DNA of 52,088 bases from Flavobacteriales bacterium. GTDB lineage: Bacteria > Bacteroidota > Bacteroidia > Flavobacteriales > PHOS-HE28. The notes beneath the pieces are model-generated. The model had not been told where the DNA came from. It did no database searches and was given only the letters and a program-made list of their open reading frames with translations. Each line of letters opens with the position of its first letter. The stretch's first letter is position 1. A program made the translations under genes and the position numbers. Shown piece by piece: positions 9,076-18,475 of the stretch. The DNA lies in NCBI GenBank assembly GCA_008016945.1, contig SSGN01000034.1, positions 1 through 52,088 of the forward strand. Reading direction: 5' to 3'.

Positions 9076-10066
9076 GCACATCATCCTCAGCCGACCGGAC
9101 AGCATCGGCGACGTGATGTTGACACTGCCCACGGCCGGCTTGTTGAAGCGCGCCTTCCCGGGCATTCGCATCACCTTCCTCGGCCGCACCTACACCCGCC
9201 CGGTGTTGGCGTGTTGCGCCCACGTGGACGAGATCATCACCTTGGAGGATCTACAAGCAGACGATCCCATTGCGTGCTTGCGTGCCATCCAGGCCGATGC
9301 CCTGGTGCATGTGTTCCCGCACAAGGCGGTGGCCCGTTGGGCGAAGGCCGCCGGCATCCCTATACGTATCGGCACCAGCCATCGTTGGTGGCACTGGACC
9401 ACCTGCACCCACCGGGTCGCCTTCAGCCGGAAACGCAGCCCGCTGCACGAGGCTCAGCTGAACCTGAAACTCCTCGCCCCCCTGCTACACGTCCCCACCA
9501 TCGGCCCGGGCGAACTCGCGGGGCTCAGCGGGTTCAGCGCTCCACCCCCAGCACAACGCATCGCCCAATGGATCGGATCCGGCATCTGCACCGTGATCCT
9601 GCACCCCGGCTCCAAGGGCAGCGCCGTGGAATGGGGCTTGGCCAACTTCGCCTCCCTGATCCACCTGCTGCAGGACGGATCCTATACCGTGATCGTGACC
9701 GGGACCCAGGCCGAAGCCGAACACTACCGCACCGTGCTGCCGCTCAACGGGCCGCACATCGTGGATGCCGGGGGCGCACTAAGTCTGCACGAGCTGATCG
9801 GCCTGATCGGTGCCAGCACTGCGTTGGTCGCCGCCAGCACCGGCCCTCTTCATATCGCGGCGGCCTGCGGTATCCGCGCGATCGGTCTCTTCAGTCCGCG
9901 ACGGCCCATCCACCCCGGCCGTTGGGCGCCCATCGGCGCCGATGCCCATGCCCTTGTGGCCGACCCCGCATGCCCGACATGCGCCGCAGGGAAGCCATGC
10001 GACTGCATCCACCGCATCAGCCCTATGCGGGTGAAGGAACTGATCGACGCGGCGCCGACCCGTTGA
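9038..10066 (+). CDS. Glycosyltransferase family 9 (heptosyltransferase-like)
   Basis: A 342-residue GT-B enzyme of the ADP-heptose:LPS heptosyltransferase family. The N-terminal RPDSIGDVMLTLPT is the acceptor-side block; the C-terminal half contains ILHPGSKGSAVEWG and the nucleotide-binding STGPLHIAAACG and GLFSPRRPIHPGRW. Four cysteines near the end (CPTCAAGKPCDC) follow the pattern common in Bacteroidota members. The ATG at 9038 overlaps the GT2 gene by 38 bases; a GTG at 9059 would be an equally possible start and would reduce the overlap to 17. The 3' end overlaps the convergent O-antigen ligase gene by 44 bases. Confidence 0.9.
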   Translation: MPNSNGCVAKTPEHIILSRPDSIGDVMLTLPTAGLLKRAFPGIRITFLGRTYTRPVLACCAHVDEIITLEDLQADDPIACLRAIQADALVHVFPHKAVARWAKAAGIPIRIGTSHRWWHWTTCTHRVAFSRKRSPLHEAQLNLKLLAPLLHVPTIGPGELAGLSGFSAPPPAQRIAQWIGSGICTVILHPGSKGSAVEWGLANFASLIHLLQDGSYTVIVTGTQAEAEHYRTVLPLNGPHIVDAGGALSLHELIGLIGASTALVAASTGPLHIAAACGIRAIGLFSPRRPIHPGRWAPIGADAHALVADPACPTCAAGKPCDCIHRISPMRVKELIDAAPTR

Positions 10067-11627
10067 GCGACGGTGCCGCGAACACGAACAAGGTGTAGTA
10101 CAGCGCGAAGAACGTGGCACCCACCTGGGTCTCCAGCGTGTCGTCGGTGAGGCAGGAAATGCCGAAGATGATGGCCCAGGCGATGAACAGCGGGCTTCGC
10201 CAGGCCCCCAGCACATGGGCAGGCCACACGATTGCGAACAGGCACCAGAGCATACCCACCACGCCGAAGCTGATCCACCAAGTGAGGTACTGGTCGTGCG
10301 CCCGATGCCGCCACTTCGGCGAGAGCCTGGTGCCCGATCGCTCGTACGCCCGTTGGAATTCCTGCTCCGTATCGCCCGTACCGACCCCGCACGACCAGTT
10401 CTCCTTGGCGATGATCAGGCCGGTCCTCAAGTACTCCAAGCGCATGGAAACCGAATGGCCATCGGCCGCGCCCATGGCATGGTACTGTTGCAGTTCGAAG
10501 ACCACTTCATCGAACCGTGCCGATACCCCGCCCCAGCGATCCGGGTGGGCGTTCGTTTGGCCTCGCTCCACGGCCCGGATGTCGGCATCGGTCAATACCA
10601 TCAACCCGACACTGTCCTTTCGCAGGCCTTTCGATGCCATGTAGCGCACCAACGTGCTCCACAGATCGTGGCCCTTCTCGTCACGGCCGTCGAAGGAGCG
10701 ATCACTGCGTCTTGCCCAACCTCGCTTCAACTCATCCATGGCCACGTACGTCCACACGTGATGCCCGTTCTCTTGCTGCGGGTTGTTCAGGTCGTGTTGG
10801 TAGTACTCGCCGCCCGGCGTGCGTTCGAAGGGGATGATCGATGCGGTGTCCGGAAGCCGATAGCGATGGCGCACCTCCACCCAGCCGATCACTAACAGGG
10901 CCAAGGGGGCCAAGACCAACAGGGCGCGCACCCCGAGACGTAACGCACGGCCATAGCGCCCCACCCCGCGCCAGAGGAACACCATGGCGATCACCACCAT
11001 GATGAACTGGCCCTGGATGCTCCCCAGCCGATCGATGAAGAAGATGCTCCAAGCAGCCGCGAGATATCCCAGGATACGAGACCATGCCGGACCACCCCGG
11101 TCCCACACGAACACCACCACAGCCAGGCAGAGCAGGAGCGTGAGCCGGATATGGCTCACGAACACCGCGAGCGAGCGATAGTCGGACGTTATGCCCTTCC
11201 GTGCCACAAGGCTGACCACGGTGCTCGCCACCACGCTCCACGCGCCAGCCAGCAACACCCACCGCAGTTCGCCCGGCGCCAACCGGGGCACCGACCCCAA
11301 CACCACGCCGAAAACCAGCACTGGTAGCAGGATCCGCACCAGGCTCGTGCCCCATCCGGTATCATCGGTCCACAACAACCCCACCACGTGCAGGGCGAAC
11401 AGGGATAAGAACACCAGCTGTGGCGCCGTGGTGAACGCACGGAGGAACCGTCCTTTCAGGTCTGCACGCACAACGCCCTCCACCAGCCAGTTCGCCAACA
11501 ACAGCATCTGGGCCATGCTGAGCACGGCTTTGCTCCATGGCAGTGCAACGGCGCACAATGTCAATGCCACCACATGCACCATGCGGAAAACATCGCGGCC
11601 GTGCGACAAGCCCGATGGCGCACCCAC
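10023..11627 (-). CDS. O-antigen ligase / polymerase-like membrane protein
   Basis: A polytopic inner-membrane protein of 534 residues. About ten hydrophobic segments flank a large periplasmic loop of roughly 170 residues (about 270-435), the layout of the Wzy/WaaL family. The loop ends in the characteristic region YLRTGLIIAKENWSCGVGTGD then RAHDQYLTWW, close to the usual family signature in which a loop His acts. It probably attaches or polymerises surface glycan on the periplasmic side. The start is the GTG at 11627, eight bases after the protease stop; an ATG at 11582 (MVHVVAL) is an alternative that removes 15 residues. It is the last gene of the rnpA-yidD-ctp series and converges on the GT9 gene. 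Confidence 0.87.
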   Translation of the reverse strand: MGAPSGLSHGRDVFRMVHVVALTLCAVALPWSKAVLSMAQMLLLANWLVEGVVRADLKGRFLRAFTTAPQLVFLSLFALHVVGLLWTDDTGWGTSLVRILLPVLVFGVVLGSVPRLAPGELRWVLLAGAWSVVASTVVSLVARKGITSDYRSLAVFVSHIRLTLLLCLAVVVFVWDRGGPAWSRILGYLAAAWSIFFIDRLGSIQGQFIMVVIAMVFLWRGVGRYGRALRLGVRALLVLAPLALLVIGWVEVRHRYRLPDTASIIPFERTPGGEYYQHDLNNPQQENGHHVWTYVAMDELKRGWARRSDRSFDGRDEKGHDLWSTLVRYMASKGLRKDSVGLMVLTDADIRAVERGQTNAHPDRWGGVSARFDEVVFELQQYHAMGAADGHSVSMRLEYLRTGLIIAKENWSCGVGTGDTEQEFQRAYERSGTRLSPKWRHRAHDQYLTWWISFGVVGMLWCLFAIVWPAHVLGAWRSPLFIAWAIIFGISCLTDDTLETQVGATFFALYYTLFVFAAPSLNGSAPRRSVPSPA

Positions 11628-11635
11628 CTTAGGTC

Positions 11636-13318
11636 CTATTTACCGGGTTTCGTCGCCGTGAGCACTTCGTTGTAACGGGCGCTGTTGAGCACTTCCAAGC
11701 CCGACCTCACCACGGGATCGGTCACCAATGCGGCCTTGGCACGGCCCGTTTGGAAGTGATAGCGGCCCACGATCTCGTTGCGCAACACCTCTTCGATATC
11801 CACGCGGAATCGCGTTAGCTCCTCCGTGCGGTCCGGTGCCAGCTCGGCGTGTAGGGCTTCGAGCTGGGCCTTCGCATGATCGTAGTACCGCTCGCGTTTG
11901 GCCACTTCCTCCAGCTTCTTGAAGGCGTCCATGGTCTCCGTTTCGTAATCGAACTTCTTGTCCTTGACGAAATCCACGAACTCCTGGTACAGCCCGTCGG
12001 TGATCCGGAACTCCTCTGCAGGGCCGATCTCCGGGTGGGTGATCCGGTACTTGGTGGCGAAATCGAAGAAGAGATCCTTGGCGTACAGCCCCCCTACCAC
12101 CTTGGCCAGCTCGGGATCCACCACCTCCACATCGGGTAGGATCCCGCGGCCATCGAACACCGGACGTCCATTCCGTGTCTTGAACTCCGCGATGGCCGCC
12201 TCCTTCACCTCCTCCACCTTACCCGTGCTATCCCGGTGCGAATAGTCCAGCTTCTGGATGCAGCGGCCACTGGGGATGTAGTACTTCGCCACGGTCACCT
12301 TCAACTTGCTGTTGTAGAACAGATCCCGTGTCTGCTGCACCAGGCCTTTCCCATAGGTGCGATCGCCCACGATCACCGCACGGTCGAGATCCTGCAAGGC
12401 GCCGCTCACGATCTCGCTGGCGCTCGCGCTCTGCCCATCAACCAACACCACCAGCGGAATGGTGGCGTCCAGCGGCTCGCTAAGCGTCTTGTACGTCTTA
12501 TCCCACTCGGGGATCTTACCGCGCGTTTCCACCACCAATTCGTTCTTGGGAACGAACAGGTTCACGATGTTCACCGCCTCGCGCAACAATCCTCCGCCAT
12601 TGCCACGCAGGTCGAACAGGATCTTCTGCGCACCTTGCTCCTTCAGTTCCTTCAACGCGTTGCGCACCTCCTGTCCGGCGGTCTGGGTGAAGCTGTTCAG
12701 TTTGATGTATCCCACCTTGTTCGCGTGGTCGATCATGCCCTTGTAAGGCACATCGGGGATCTTGATCTCCTCCCGTGTAAGGGTGTGGGTAACAGGCTCC
12801 ATGCCCTGCCGCTGGGTGATCACCTTCACCGTACTGCCCGCCTGTCCTTTGAGCAGCTTGCTCACCTCATCGGTCTCCATGCCCGCGATCCGCCGACCGT
12901 CCACTTCAATGATCTCATCGCCCGCCCAGATGCCCGCCTTCATGGCCGGATAGCCTTCGTACGGATCACTCACGTACACCCGGTCGTTCTGCCGTTTGAT
13001 CAGCGCTCCTACGCCGCCATACTGCCCGGTGGTCATGAAGCGGTAGTCCTCCATGTCGCTCTCGGGGATGTACTGGGTGTACGGATCCAGCGAGTTGAGC
13101 ATCGCATCGATGCCCGTCTTCATCAACTTGCCGGGCTGCGTGTCATCCACGTAATAGATGTTCAGCTCCTTGTACAGCTCGGTGAAGATCTCCAGGTTCT
13201 TGCTGATCTCGAAGTAGCTGTCCGCCGCGGAAATGGTGAAGGCGCCACCGCTCACGATGACCAAACCCATCGACCAGGTCCTCCATTTCGACATGCGTGT
13301 GTGCTGCTGCTTATCCAT
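11636..13318 (-). CDS. C-terminal processing peptidase, S41A family
   Basis: A 560-residue periplasmic serine protease with an N-terminal anchor (about residues 14-32), a PDZ domain (about 85-175) and the S41 catalytic core. The catalytic pair is S299 in [12 protein letters not shown] and K324 in [10 protein letters not shown], 25 residues apart as in E. coli Tsp. The [12 protein letters not shown] block is intact. Such enzymes trim C-termini of envelope proteins. The start is the ATG of MDKQQHTRM, whose first eight bases overlap the yidD end. Longer reading upstream would lie wholly inside yidD. Confidence 0.94.
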   Translation of the reverse strand: MDKQQHTRMSKWRTWSMGLVIVSGGAFTISAADSYFEISKNLEIFTELYKELNIYYVDDTQPGKLMKTGIDAMLNSLDPYTQYIPESDMEDYRFMTTGQYGGVGALIKRQNDRVYVSDPYEGYPAMKAGIWAGDEIIEVDGRRIAGMETDEVSKLLKGQAGSTVKVITQRQGMEPVTHTLTREEIKIPDVPYKGMIDHANKVGYIKLNSFTQTAGQEVRNALKELKEQGAQKILFDLRGNGGGLLREAVNIVNLFVPKNELVVETRGKIPEWDKTYKTLSEPLDATIPLVVLVDGQSASASEIVSGALQDLDRAVIVGDRTYGKGLVQQTRDLFYNSKLKVTVAKYYIPSGRCIQKLDYSHRDSTGKVEEVKEAAIAEFKTRNGRPVFDGRGILPDVEVVDPELAKVVGGLYAKDLFFDFATKYRITHPEIGPAEEFRITDGLYQEFVDFVKDKKFDYETETMDAFKKLEEVAKRERYYDHAKAQLEALHAELAPDRTEELTRFRVDIEEVLRNEIVGRYHFQTGRAKAALVTDPVVRSGLEVLNSARYNEVLTATKPGK

Positions 13319-13553
13319 GTTTCTTCGGTGCTTGCGGAACGGGATCATGGCCATGGCCGCCCCAGGGATGACAAGATAGGATGCGCTTGAGCGTAAGGAG
13401 GCCACCACGAAAGGCGCCATGCGTACGCAAGGCTTCGAGACCGTACTCGGAGCAGCTGGGCGTGTACCGGCAGGCCCCGGGCAAAAGCGGAGAAAGCACC
13501 AACCGGTACAGGTGTACCAGGCCGATCAACGGTAGCGCCAGGAGCTTACCCAT
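13311..13553 (-). CDS. yidD: Membrane protein insertion efficiency factor YidD
   Basis: An 80-residue member of the YidD family, thought to assist YidC-dependent membrane insertion. The signature [10 protein letters not shown] occupies residues 28-37, preceded by the amphipathic helix [13 protein letters not shown], and [19 protein letters not shown] closes the protein. Eight-base overlaps link it to rnpA upstream and to the S41 protease downstream. yidC is not present here. Confidence 0.95.
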   Translation of the reverse strand: MGKLLALPLIGLVHLYRLVLSPLLPGACRYTPSCSEYGLEALRTHGAFRGGLLTLKRILSCHPWGGHGHDPVPQAPKKHG

Positions 13554-13929
13554 GCTTTTCCATCCAACGGTCCAGCGACCGGGTTATTTTCTGGCGTGTC
13601 TCCGCAAGCGTCAACGGCTCCTTGGATTGGTATATGAACAACCAAGCGCACTGCGCGCCCGCCTCGCGCAGCCGGGCATGGTAGGTGGCCTTGTGAAGCC
13701 GATAGGCCTCGCGCATGAGTCGCCGCATGCGGTTACGGTGCACCGCCAGCCGCATGTACCGCTTGGGAATGGCGAAGGCCACCTGGGCCGGGGCGGAAGT
13801 AGGTAGCTCCATGATCCTGCCAATGAGCTTGATGGGCGACTCATGCACCGAACGCCCATGGGTGACCACCTCTTGCAGGCGGAGACGGCCCGTGAGGCGT
13901 TCGTGTTTGCGGAAGGTAGGTCGCTCCAT
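13546..13929 (-). CDS. rnpA: Ribonuclease P protein component
   Basis: RnpA is the 127-residue protein subunit of RNase P, which matures the 5' ends of tRNAs with the RNA subunit. The RNA-binding signature [13 protein letters not shown] is at residues 65-77, and FRKHERLTG near the N-terminus is also typical. The start is the ATG of [12 protein letters not shown]; upstream codons in frame lie in the gap after hemD and are not family-like. It is followed by yidD with an 8-base overlap, the widely conserved rnpA-yidD order. Confidence 0.94.
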   Translation of the reverse strand: MERPTFRKHERLTGRLRLQEVVTHGRSVHESPIKLIGRIMELPTSAPAQVAFAIPKRYMRLAVHRNRMRRLMREAYRLHKATYHARLREAGAQCAWLFIYQSKEPLTLAETRQKITRSLDRWMEKHG

Positions 13930-13981
13930 GGCGTATGGGCGAGCGGAGATCGATGAACGGTTGGCCTGGGGATGGCCGCGC

Positions 13982-14731
13982 TCACTTCTTCTTGGCCTCG
14001 CGCTTGATGAAGATCTCCATGGCACCGGTCATGCTCGGAGCCTCGGGGAGCGGGGCCTCCAGGTCGAGCCGAAGGCCGTTCTCGCGCACGGCCTTGGCCG
14101 TGGTGGGGCCGAAGGCCGCGACGAAGACCCCTTCCTGCTTGAATTTCGGGAAGTTCTTCTTCAGGCTCTCCACCCCTCCGGGGCTGAAGAACACCAGCAT
14201 GTCGTACTTGAACCCCTTGAGATCGCTCAGGTCGCAGGCCACGGTACGGTAGAATACCGCGTTGGTGTATGTCACGTTCGCCTTGTCCAACAACGTGGGG
14301 ATCTCGCCCTTCTGAATGTCACTGCATGGCACCAGGAACTTCTCTTCCTTGTGCTTCTTGATCACGTCCATCAGGTCGCCGAAGGTCTGCTTGCCGATGA
14401 ACACCTTGCGCTTACGGAAGACGATGTACTTCTGCACGTAATACGCCACGCTCTCGCTCACGCAGAAATACTTCATGGTCTCGGGCACCGTGATCCGCAT
14501 CTCCTTGCACATCCGGAAGAAGTGGTCCACCGCGTTCCGACTGGTGAGCACGATGGCCGTGTGGTCCAGGATGTTGATCCGTTCCTGCCGGAAATCCTGC
14601 GCGGGTACCGCCTCCACCTTGATGAAGGGGCGGAAGTCGATCGTCAACCCATATTTCTTCGCCAGGTCGTAATACGGCGATCTCTCGTCCGTGGGGGCCG
14701 GCTGCGATACGAGGATGGTCTTGATCTTCAA
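13982..14731 (-). CDS. hemD: Uroporphyrinogen-III synthase
   Basis: HemD closes the linear hydroxymethylbilane into uroporphyrinogen III for heme and related tetrapyrroles. The 249-residue protein opens with KIKTILVSQPAPTDERSPYY, the form usual in Bacteroidota, and has the block VLTSRNAVDHF and, in the second domain, FFSPGGVESL and AFGPTTAKAV. The tail ends in a Lys-rich REAKKK. The only plausible start codon is TTG at 14729-14731, because an in-frame TAG lies 24 bases upstream and no ATG intervenes. A promoter-like TACTTTTG sits inside the upstream DUF4271 gene. Confidence 0.9.
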   Translation of the reverse strand: MKIKTILVSQPAPTDERSPYYDLAKKYGLTIDFRPFIKVEAVPAQDFRQERINILDHTAIVLTSRNAVDHFFRMCKEMRITVPETMKYFCVSESVAYYVQKYIVFRKRKVFIGKQTFGDLMDVIKKHKEEKFLVPCSDIQKGEIPTLLDKANVTYTNAVFYRTVACDLSDLKGFKYDMLVFFSPGGVESLKKNFPKFKQEGVFVAAFGPTTAKAVRENGLRLDLEAPLPEAPSMTGAMEIFIKREAKKK

Positions 14732-14755
14732 GGCCAGGGCTTGGGTAAGTGGTGG

Positions 14756-15430
14756 CTATGAGGCCGGATCGCGCAAGTGATCGATGACCAACAACACAGG
14801 CATCAATTCGGCGGCGCAAAAGTAAAGAATTATATAGCGGACCGGCACGCCTTCACCCAGGCCGATCCATCCGCCCCGCACCCAGCGGTACAGGAGCAGC
14901 AGCCCCAGCAAGAACCCTCCGGCGGCCACCGCCTGATCGCGCCACCGGGGTTGATAGGCGATCAGCACCACCATGGGCAGTACCACCAGACCGGCCAGGA
15001 TGAACAACAGGAATCCCGTGTAGATGTACTCCTGCACGCCATCATCGATGCGCAGGATCGACCCCAATGCATTGAGCACGAAATAGTGGACCACCACCAC
15101 GGCCACCGCACCACCAAGCAAGAGCGGGTACGACGTTTCCTCACCCTGGAGCACGACCACCTGGTACCCGAAAAGGGCGAGCAACGAAGTGCCCACCAAC
15201 AACAGGCCCAGAAAAGCCCGGTCGCGCACCCCCATCTCCTCCCGCAGGGCCTGTTTACCCAACCGCATGCTGAACATGGACCGGCCCAACAGCCGCCACT
15301 TGCGCGGTGACCCCACCTGGATCAACATCATGAGGACCACCACCCCCAACAGCAGGGCGGTGACCCACTCCGCGTTCAGGGGATCGACCACACGCGGCGG
15401 ATCGACGGCAGGGAGCACGGTGGGGCCCAT
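14756..15430 (-). CDS. DUF4271 membrane protein
   Basis: A 224-residue inner-membrane protein with about six hydrophobic segments, matching the DUF4271 family that is common in Bacteroidota and usually next to hemD, as here. A conserved-looking soluble segment (about residues 42-68, with RSMFSMRLGKQALREE) separates the first two membrane spans. Function is unknown. The gap to hemD is 24 bases, so they are probably co-transcribed. The ATG lies eight bases after a promoter-like TACCTTCG. Confidence 0.82.
   Translation of the reverse strand: MGPTVLPAVDPPRVVDPLNAEWVTALLLGVVVLMMLIQVGSPRKWRLLGRSMFSMRLGKQALREEMGVRDRAFLGLLLVGTSLLALFGYQVVVLQGEETSYPLLLGGAVAVVVVHYFVLNALGSILRIDDGVQEYIYTGFLLFILAGLVVLPMVVLIAYQPRWRDQAVAAGGFLLGLLLLYRWVRGGWIGLGEGVPVRYIILYFCAAELMPVLLVIDHLRDPAS
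14817..14824 (-). promoter_or_regulatory. Putative internal promoter TACTTTTG for hemD
   Basis: On the minus strand TACTTTTG, a perfect TAnnTTTG match, lies about 85 bases before the hemD TTG start and within the 3' end of the DUF4271 gene. The same octamer precedes the acyl-CoA dehydrogenase gene at a similar distance. It encodes part of the DUF4271 protein, so chance is possible. Confidence 0.35.
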
Positions 15431-15437
15431 CGGTCCG

Positions 15438-15445
15438 CGAAGGTA
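15438..15445 (-). promoter_or_regulatory. Putative -7 element TACCTTCG for DUF4271-hemD
   Basis: TACCTTCG on the minus strand ends seven bases before the DUF4271 ATG. It fits the TAnnTTYG pattern and would drive the DUF4271-hemD transcript with almost no leader. It faces the plus-strand promoter at 15477 across a short divergent gap. Confidence 0.45.
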
Positions 15446-15476
15446 ACCGGGGGCCGCCCACGCCCAAGGCGCTTCC

Positions 15477-15484
15477 TACTTTTG
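15477..15484 (+). promoter_or_regulatory. -7 promoter element TACTTTTG before the acyl-CoA dehydrogenase
   Basis: A perfect TAnnTTTG octamer 73 bases before the ATG of the acyl-CoA dehydrogenase gene. No -33 TTG at the expected spacing was seen. Confidence 0.5.
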
Positions 15485-15557
15485 CCCCTCGCCACCGGGA
15501 GCACGATGACCGCGCACCGGGCATCCAACACCACGGCCGGACCACCGGCACCCACGC

Positions 15558-16772
15558 ATGAGCACGACCGCCAAGACCCCTTCCAAAAGCGCCACCGACC
15601 TGTTCCAAGCGCACGACCACTACCTGGTCGATGAACTGCTCACCGATGAGCAGAAGCTGATCCGTGAAACCGCACGGCAACATGTGAGCCGCAACCTGAA
15701 GCCCATCATCGAAGACCGTTTCGAGAAGGCCGAGTTCAGCAAGGACATCATCCCGGGACTGGCCGACATCGGCGCCTTCGGCCCGTTCGTCCCCGCGGAA
15801 TACGGTGGGCCCGGACTGGACCAGATCAGCTACGGCCTGATCATGCAGGAGATCGAGCGGTGCGACAGCGGCTTGCGCAGCCTCTGTAGCGTACAGGGAT
15901 CACTGGCCATGTACCCGATCTGGAAATATGGCAGCGAAGAGCAGAAGAAGAAGTGGCTGCCCGACATGGTGCAGGGCAAGAAGATCGGCTGCTTCGGCCT
16001 CACCGAACCGGATTTCGGCAGCAACCCAAGCGGCATGGTCACCACCTTCAAGGACATGGGCGACCACTACCTGCTGAACGGCGCCAAGATGTGGATCAGC
16101 AACGCCCCCTTCGCCGACCTGGCCGTGGTATGGGCCAAGGCCGAGAACACCGAGGGCCGCATCCATGGCCTGATCGTGGAACGCGGCATGGAGGGCTTCA
16201 CCACGCCCACCACGCACGGCAAGCTCTCCCTCCGCGCCAGCCCCACCGGCGAACTGGTGTTCGACAACGTGAAGGTGCCCAAGGCCAACCTGCTGCCCGG
16301 TAAGAGCGGCTTGGGGGCCCCCATGGGCTGCCTGGACAGCGCGCGCTATGGCATCGCCTGGGGCACGCTCGGCGTGGCCATGGAGTGCTACGACACCGCG
16401 CTGCGTTACAGCAAGGAGCGCATCCAGTTCGGCAAACCCATCGGTGCCTTCCAGCTCACCCAGAAGAAGCTCGCCGAGATGATCACCGAGATCACCAAGG
16501 CCCAGCTGCTCACCTGGCGTTTGGGCACCCTGCGCAACGAAGGCCGCGCCACCACGCAGCAGATCAGCATGGCCAAGCGCAACAACGTACACCTGGCGCT
16601 CACCGTGGCGCGTGAGGCACGCCAGATCCTCGGCGGCATGGGCATCACCAACGAATACCCCATCATGCGCCACATGATGAACCTGGAGAGCGTGGTGACC
16701 TACGAAGGCACCCACGACATCCACCTGCTGATCACCGGCGCAGAGGTGACGGGCATGGCGGCGTTCAAGTAG
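15558..16772 (+). CDS. Acyl-CoA dehydrogenase, glutaryl-CoA dehydrogenase type
   Basis: A 404-residue FAD enzyme. It matches glutaryl-CoA dehydrogenases along its length: the block ERCDSGLRS, IGCFGLTEPDFGSNPSGM (FAD region) and the end TYEGTHDIHLL with the catalytic base E383. The Glu and Arg that human GCDH uses to bind the substrate carboxylate (Glu87 and Arg94) appear here as E100 and R107, seven apart as expected. This favours oxidative decarboxylation of glutaryl-CoA to crotonyl-CoA in lysine or tryptophan breakdown, although related short-chain dehydrogenases cannot be excluded. It is a single-gene unit closed by a strong hairpin at 16795-16823. Confidence 0.9.
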   Translation: MSTTAKTPSKSATDLFQAHDHYLVDELLTDEQKLIRETARQHVSRNLKPIIEDRFEKAEFSKDIIPGLADIGAFGPFVPAEYGGPGLDQISYGLIMQEIERCDSGLRSLCSVQGSLAMYPIWKYGSEEQKKKWLPDMVQGKKIGCFGLTEPDFGSNPSGMVTTFKDMGDHYLLNGAKMWISNAPFADLAVVWAKAENTEGRIHGLIVERGMEGFTTPTTHGKLSLRASPTGELVFDNVKVPKANLLPGKSGLGAPMGCLDSARYGIAWGTLGVAMECYDTALRYSKERIQFGKPIGAFQLTQKKLAEMITEITKAQLLTWRLGTLRNEGRATTQQISMAKRNNVHLALTVAREARQILGGMGITNEYPIMRHMMNLESVVTYEGTHDIHLLITGAEVTGMAAFK

Positions 16773-16794
16773 AGCCTTTCGAGCGGCAACCTCC

Positions 16795-16823
16795 GGAAAG
16801 GGCGCGTCCTTCGCGCCCTTTCC
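16795..16823 (+). terminator. Strong terminator hairpin after the acyl-CoA dehydrogenase
   Basis: A perfect 12-bp stem (GGAAAGGGCGCG and its complement) around a 5-base loop, 22 bases after the stop codon. A T-run is lacking, which is usual in high-GC DNA. Confidence 0.7.
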
Positions 16824-16939
16824 CATTCTCGGCAGGACCGTGGGCGGGGCGTCTGGGAAGCCGACCCGCATCGCTCCCATCAACATCGGCGCATGGAATT
16901 CAACCGGACAGGGGACCTTCTCCGACCTACCCCGGCCGG

Positions 16940-16947
16940 TAGCTTTG
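16940..16947 (+). promoter_or_regulatory. -7 promoter element TAGCTTTG before the MBOAT gene
   Basis: A perfect TAnnTTTG match 79 bases before the MBOAT ATG, in the 254-bp gap after the acyl-CoA dehydrogenase. Besides this and the terminator, the gap contains no recognisable feature. Confidence 0.5.
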
Positions 16948-17026
16948 GGCCGTTCCCATTCTTAAACACGGTCGGTGGAACCATCCGCCTTCGGCAGCGT
17001 ACAAGGCCCTTCGCCACAGCACAGCG

Positions 17027-18472
17027 ATGCTTTTCAACTCGATCGACTTCGCGGTCTTCCTCCCGATCGTCTTCGTGATCTATTGGGCCCTCGGGAAGCG
17101 GCTCATGTGGCAGAACGCCTTCCTGATCCTCTCTGGTTCGGTGTTCTACGGCTGGTGGGACTGGCGCTACCTGGGCCTGCTCTACTTCACGGCGGGCACG
17201 GACTACTTGGTGGCCCTCGGCCTGCGCAACACCACTGATGTACGGCGTCGCAAGGCACTGCTGGCCATCAGCCTCGTCGCCAATCTCGGACTCCTGGGGT
17301 TCTTCAAGTACTACGACTTCTTCATCACCAGCTTCCACGCGGCCTTCACGGTGATGGGACTACCCTTCAACCTGAGCACGCTGAACCTGGTGTTGCCCGT
17401 GGGCATCAGCTTCTACACCTTCCAGAGCCTGAGCTACACCATCGATGTGTACCGCAAGCAGCTGGAGGCCACGCGCCATCCCATCACCTTCTTCGCCTTC
17501 GTCAGCTTCTTCCCCCAGATGCTCGCAGGCCCCATTGAACGCGCGCGGCACATGATACCGCAGTTCGAGGCTCAGCGCACCTTCGATATCGCCATGGCGC
17601 GCGATGGCCTTCGCCAAATGCTCTGGGGCCTGTTCAAGAAGATCGTGGTGGCCGATAACTGTGCACAACTCGTCAACCACATCTACGCCTCGCCTGAACA
17701 ACACAATGGGGCCTCGCTCCTGCTGGCCACCGTGCTGTTCGCCTTCCAGATCTACGGCGATTTCAGCGGGTACAGCGATATCGCCATCGGTTGTGCACGA
17801 CTCTTCGGCCTGGAGTTGATGCGGAACTTCGCCTTCCCCTATTTCTCCCGCGATATCGCCGAGTTCTGGCGGCGGTGGCACATCTCCTTGAACACCTGGT
17901 TCCGAGACTACCTGTACATTCCCCTTGGTGGCAGCAAGGGCAGCAAGGCGATGCTCGTGCGCAATACCATGATCATCTTCCTGGTCAGCGGCCTGTGGCA
18001 TGGCGCCGATTGGACCTTCATTTCCTGGGGCGCGCTGAACGCCGCGTTCTTCCTCCCGCTGGTCTTGAGCGACCGCCACAAGAAAATGAGCGGCACCGTG
18101 GCCGAGGGCCGTGCGCTCCCCTCCCTGAAGGAGGTCGTGCAGATGCTCACCACCTTCATGCTCTGCTTGATCGCCTGGGTGTTCTTTCGCGCGCAGAGCA
18201 TGGACCAGGCCCTTACCGTGTTCAGCGAAGTGTTCTCGCCATCGCTGTTCGATGCACCTGCCATCTCCAGTACCCTTACCCTCGGCATCGCCCTGTTCAG
18301 CATCGCCCTCACCCTGGTGATCGAGTGGATCAGCCGCACCAAGCAGTACGGCCTACAGCTCGATGGACGTGCCACCAAGCCCGTGCGTTACGCCTTGTAC
18401 TACACCATCATCGCCATCATCATCGTGTGTGCTCCGCTGGGCGGTGGTGAATTCATCTATTTCCAGTTCTGA
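17027..18472 (+). CDS. MBOAT O-acyltransferase (AlgI/DltB-like)
   Basis: A 481-residue membrane-bound O-acyltransferase with about ten membrane spans. The opening MLFNSIDFAVFLPIVF, the VGISFYTFQSLSYTID block, the histidine-rich EFWRRWHISLNTWFRDY segment and the catalytic H325 in SGLWHGADWT are all AlgI-type. It probably moves acyl groups across the inner membrane for O-acetylation of an extracytoplasmic glycan. The next gene starts three bases after the stop and encodes a periplasmic SGNH-like protein, the usual partner that completes transfer, so the two form a glycan O-acetylation cassette. The glycan is unknown. Confidence 0.93.
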   Translation: MLFNSIDFAVFLPIVFVIYWALGKRLMWQNAFLILSGSVFYGWWDWRYLGLLYFTAGTDYLVALGLRNTTDVRRRKALLAISLVANLGLLGFFKYYDFFITSFHAAFTVMGLPFNLSTLNLVLPVGISFYTFQSLSYTIDVYRKQLEATRHPITFFAFVSFFPQMLAGPIERARHMIPQFEAQRTFDIAMARDGLRQMLWGLFKKIVVADNCAQLVNHIYASPEQHNGASLLLATVLFAFQIYGDFSGYSDIAIGCARLFGLELMRNFAFPYFSRDIAEFWRRWHISLNTWFRDYLYIPLGGSKGSKAMLVRNTMIIFLVSGLWHGADWTFISWGALNAAFFLPLVLSDRHKKMSGTVAEGRALPSLKEVVQMLTTFMLCLIAWVFFRAQSMDQALTVFSEVFSPSLFDAPAISSTLTLGIALFSIALTLVIEWISRTKQYGLQLDGRATKPVRYALYYTIIAIIIVCAPLGGGEFIYFQF

Positions 18473-18475
18473 GCC

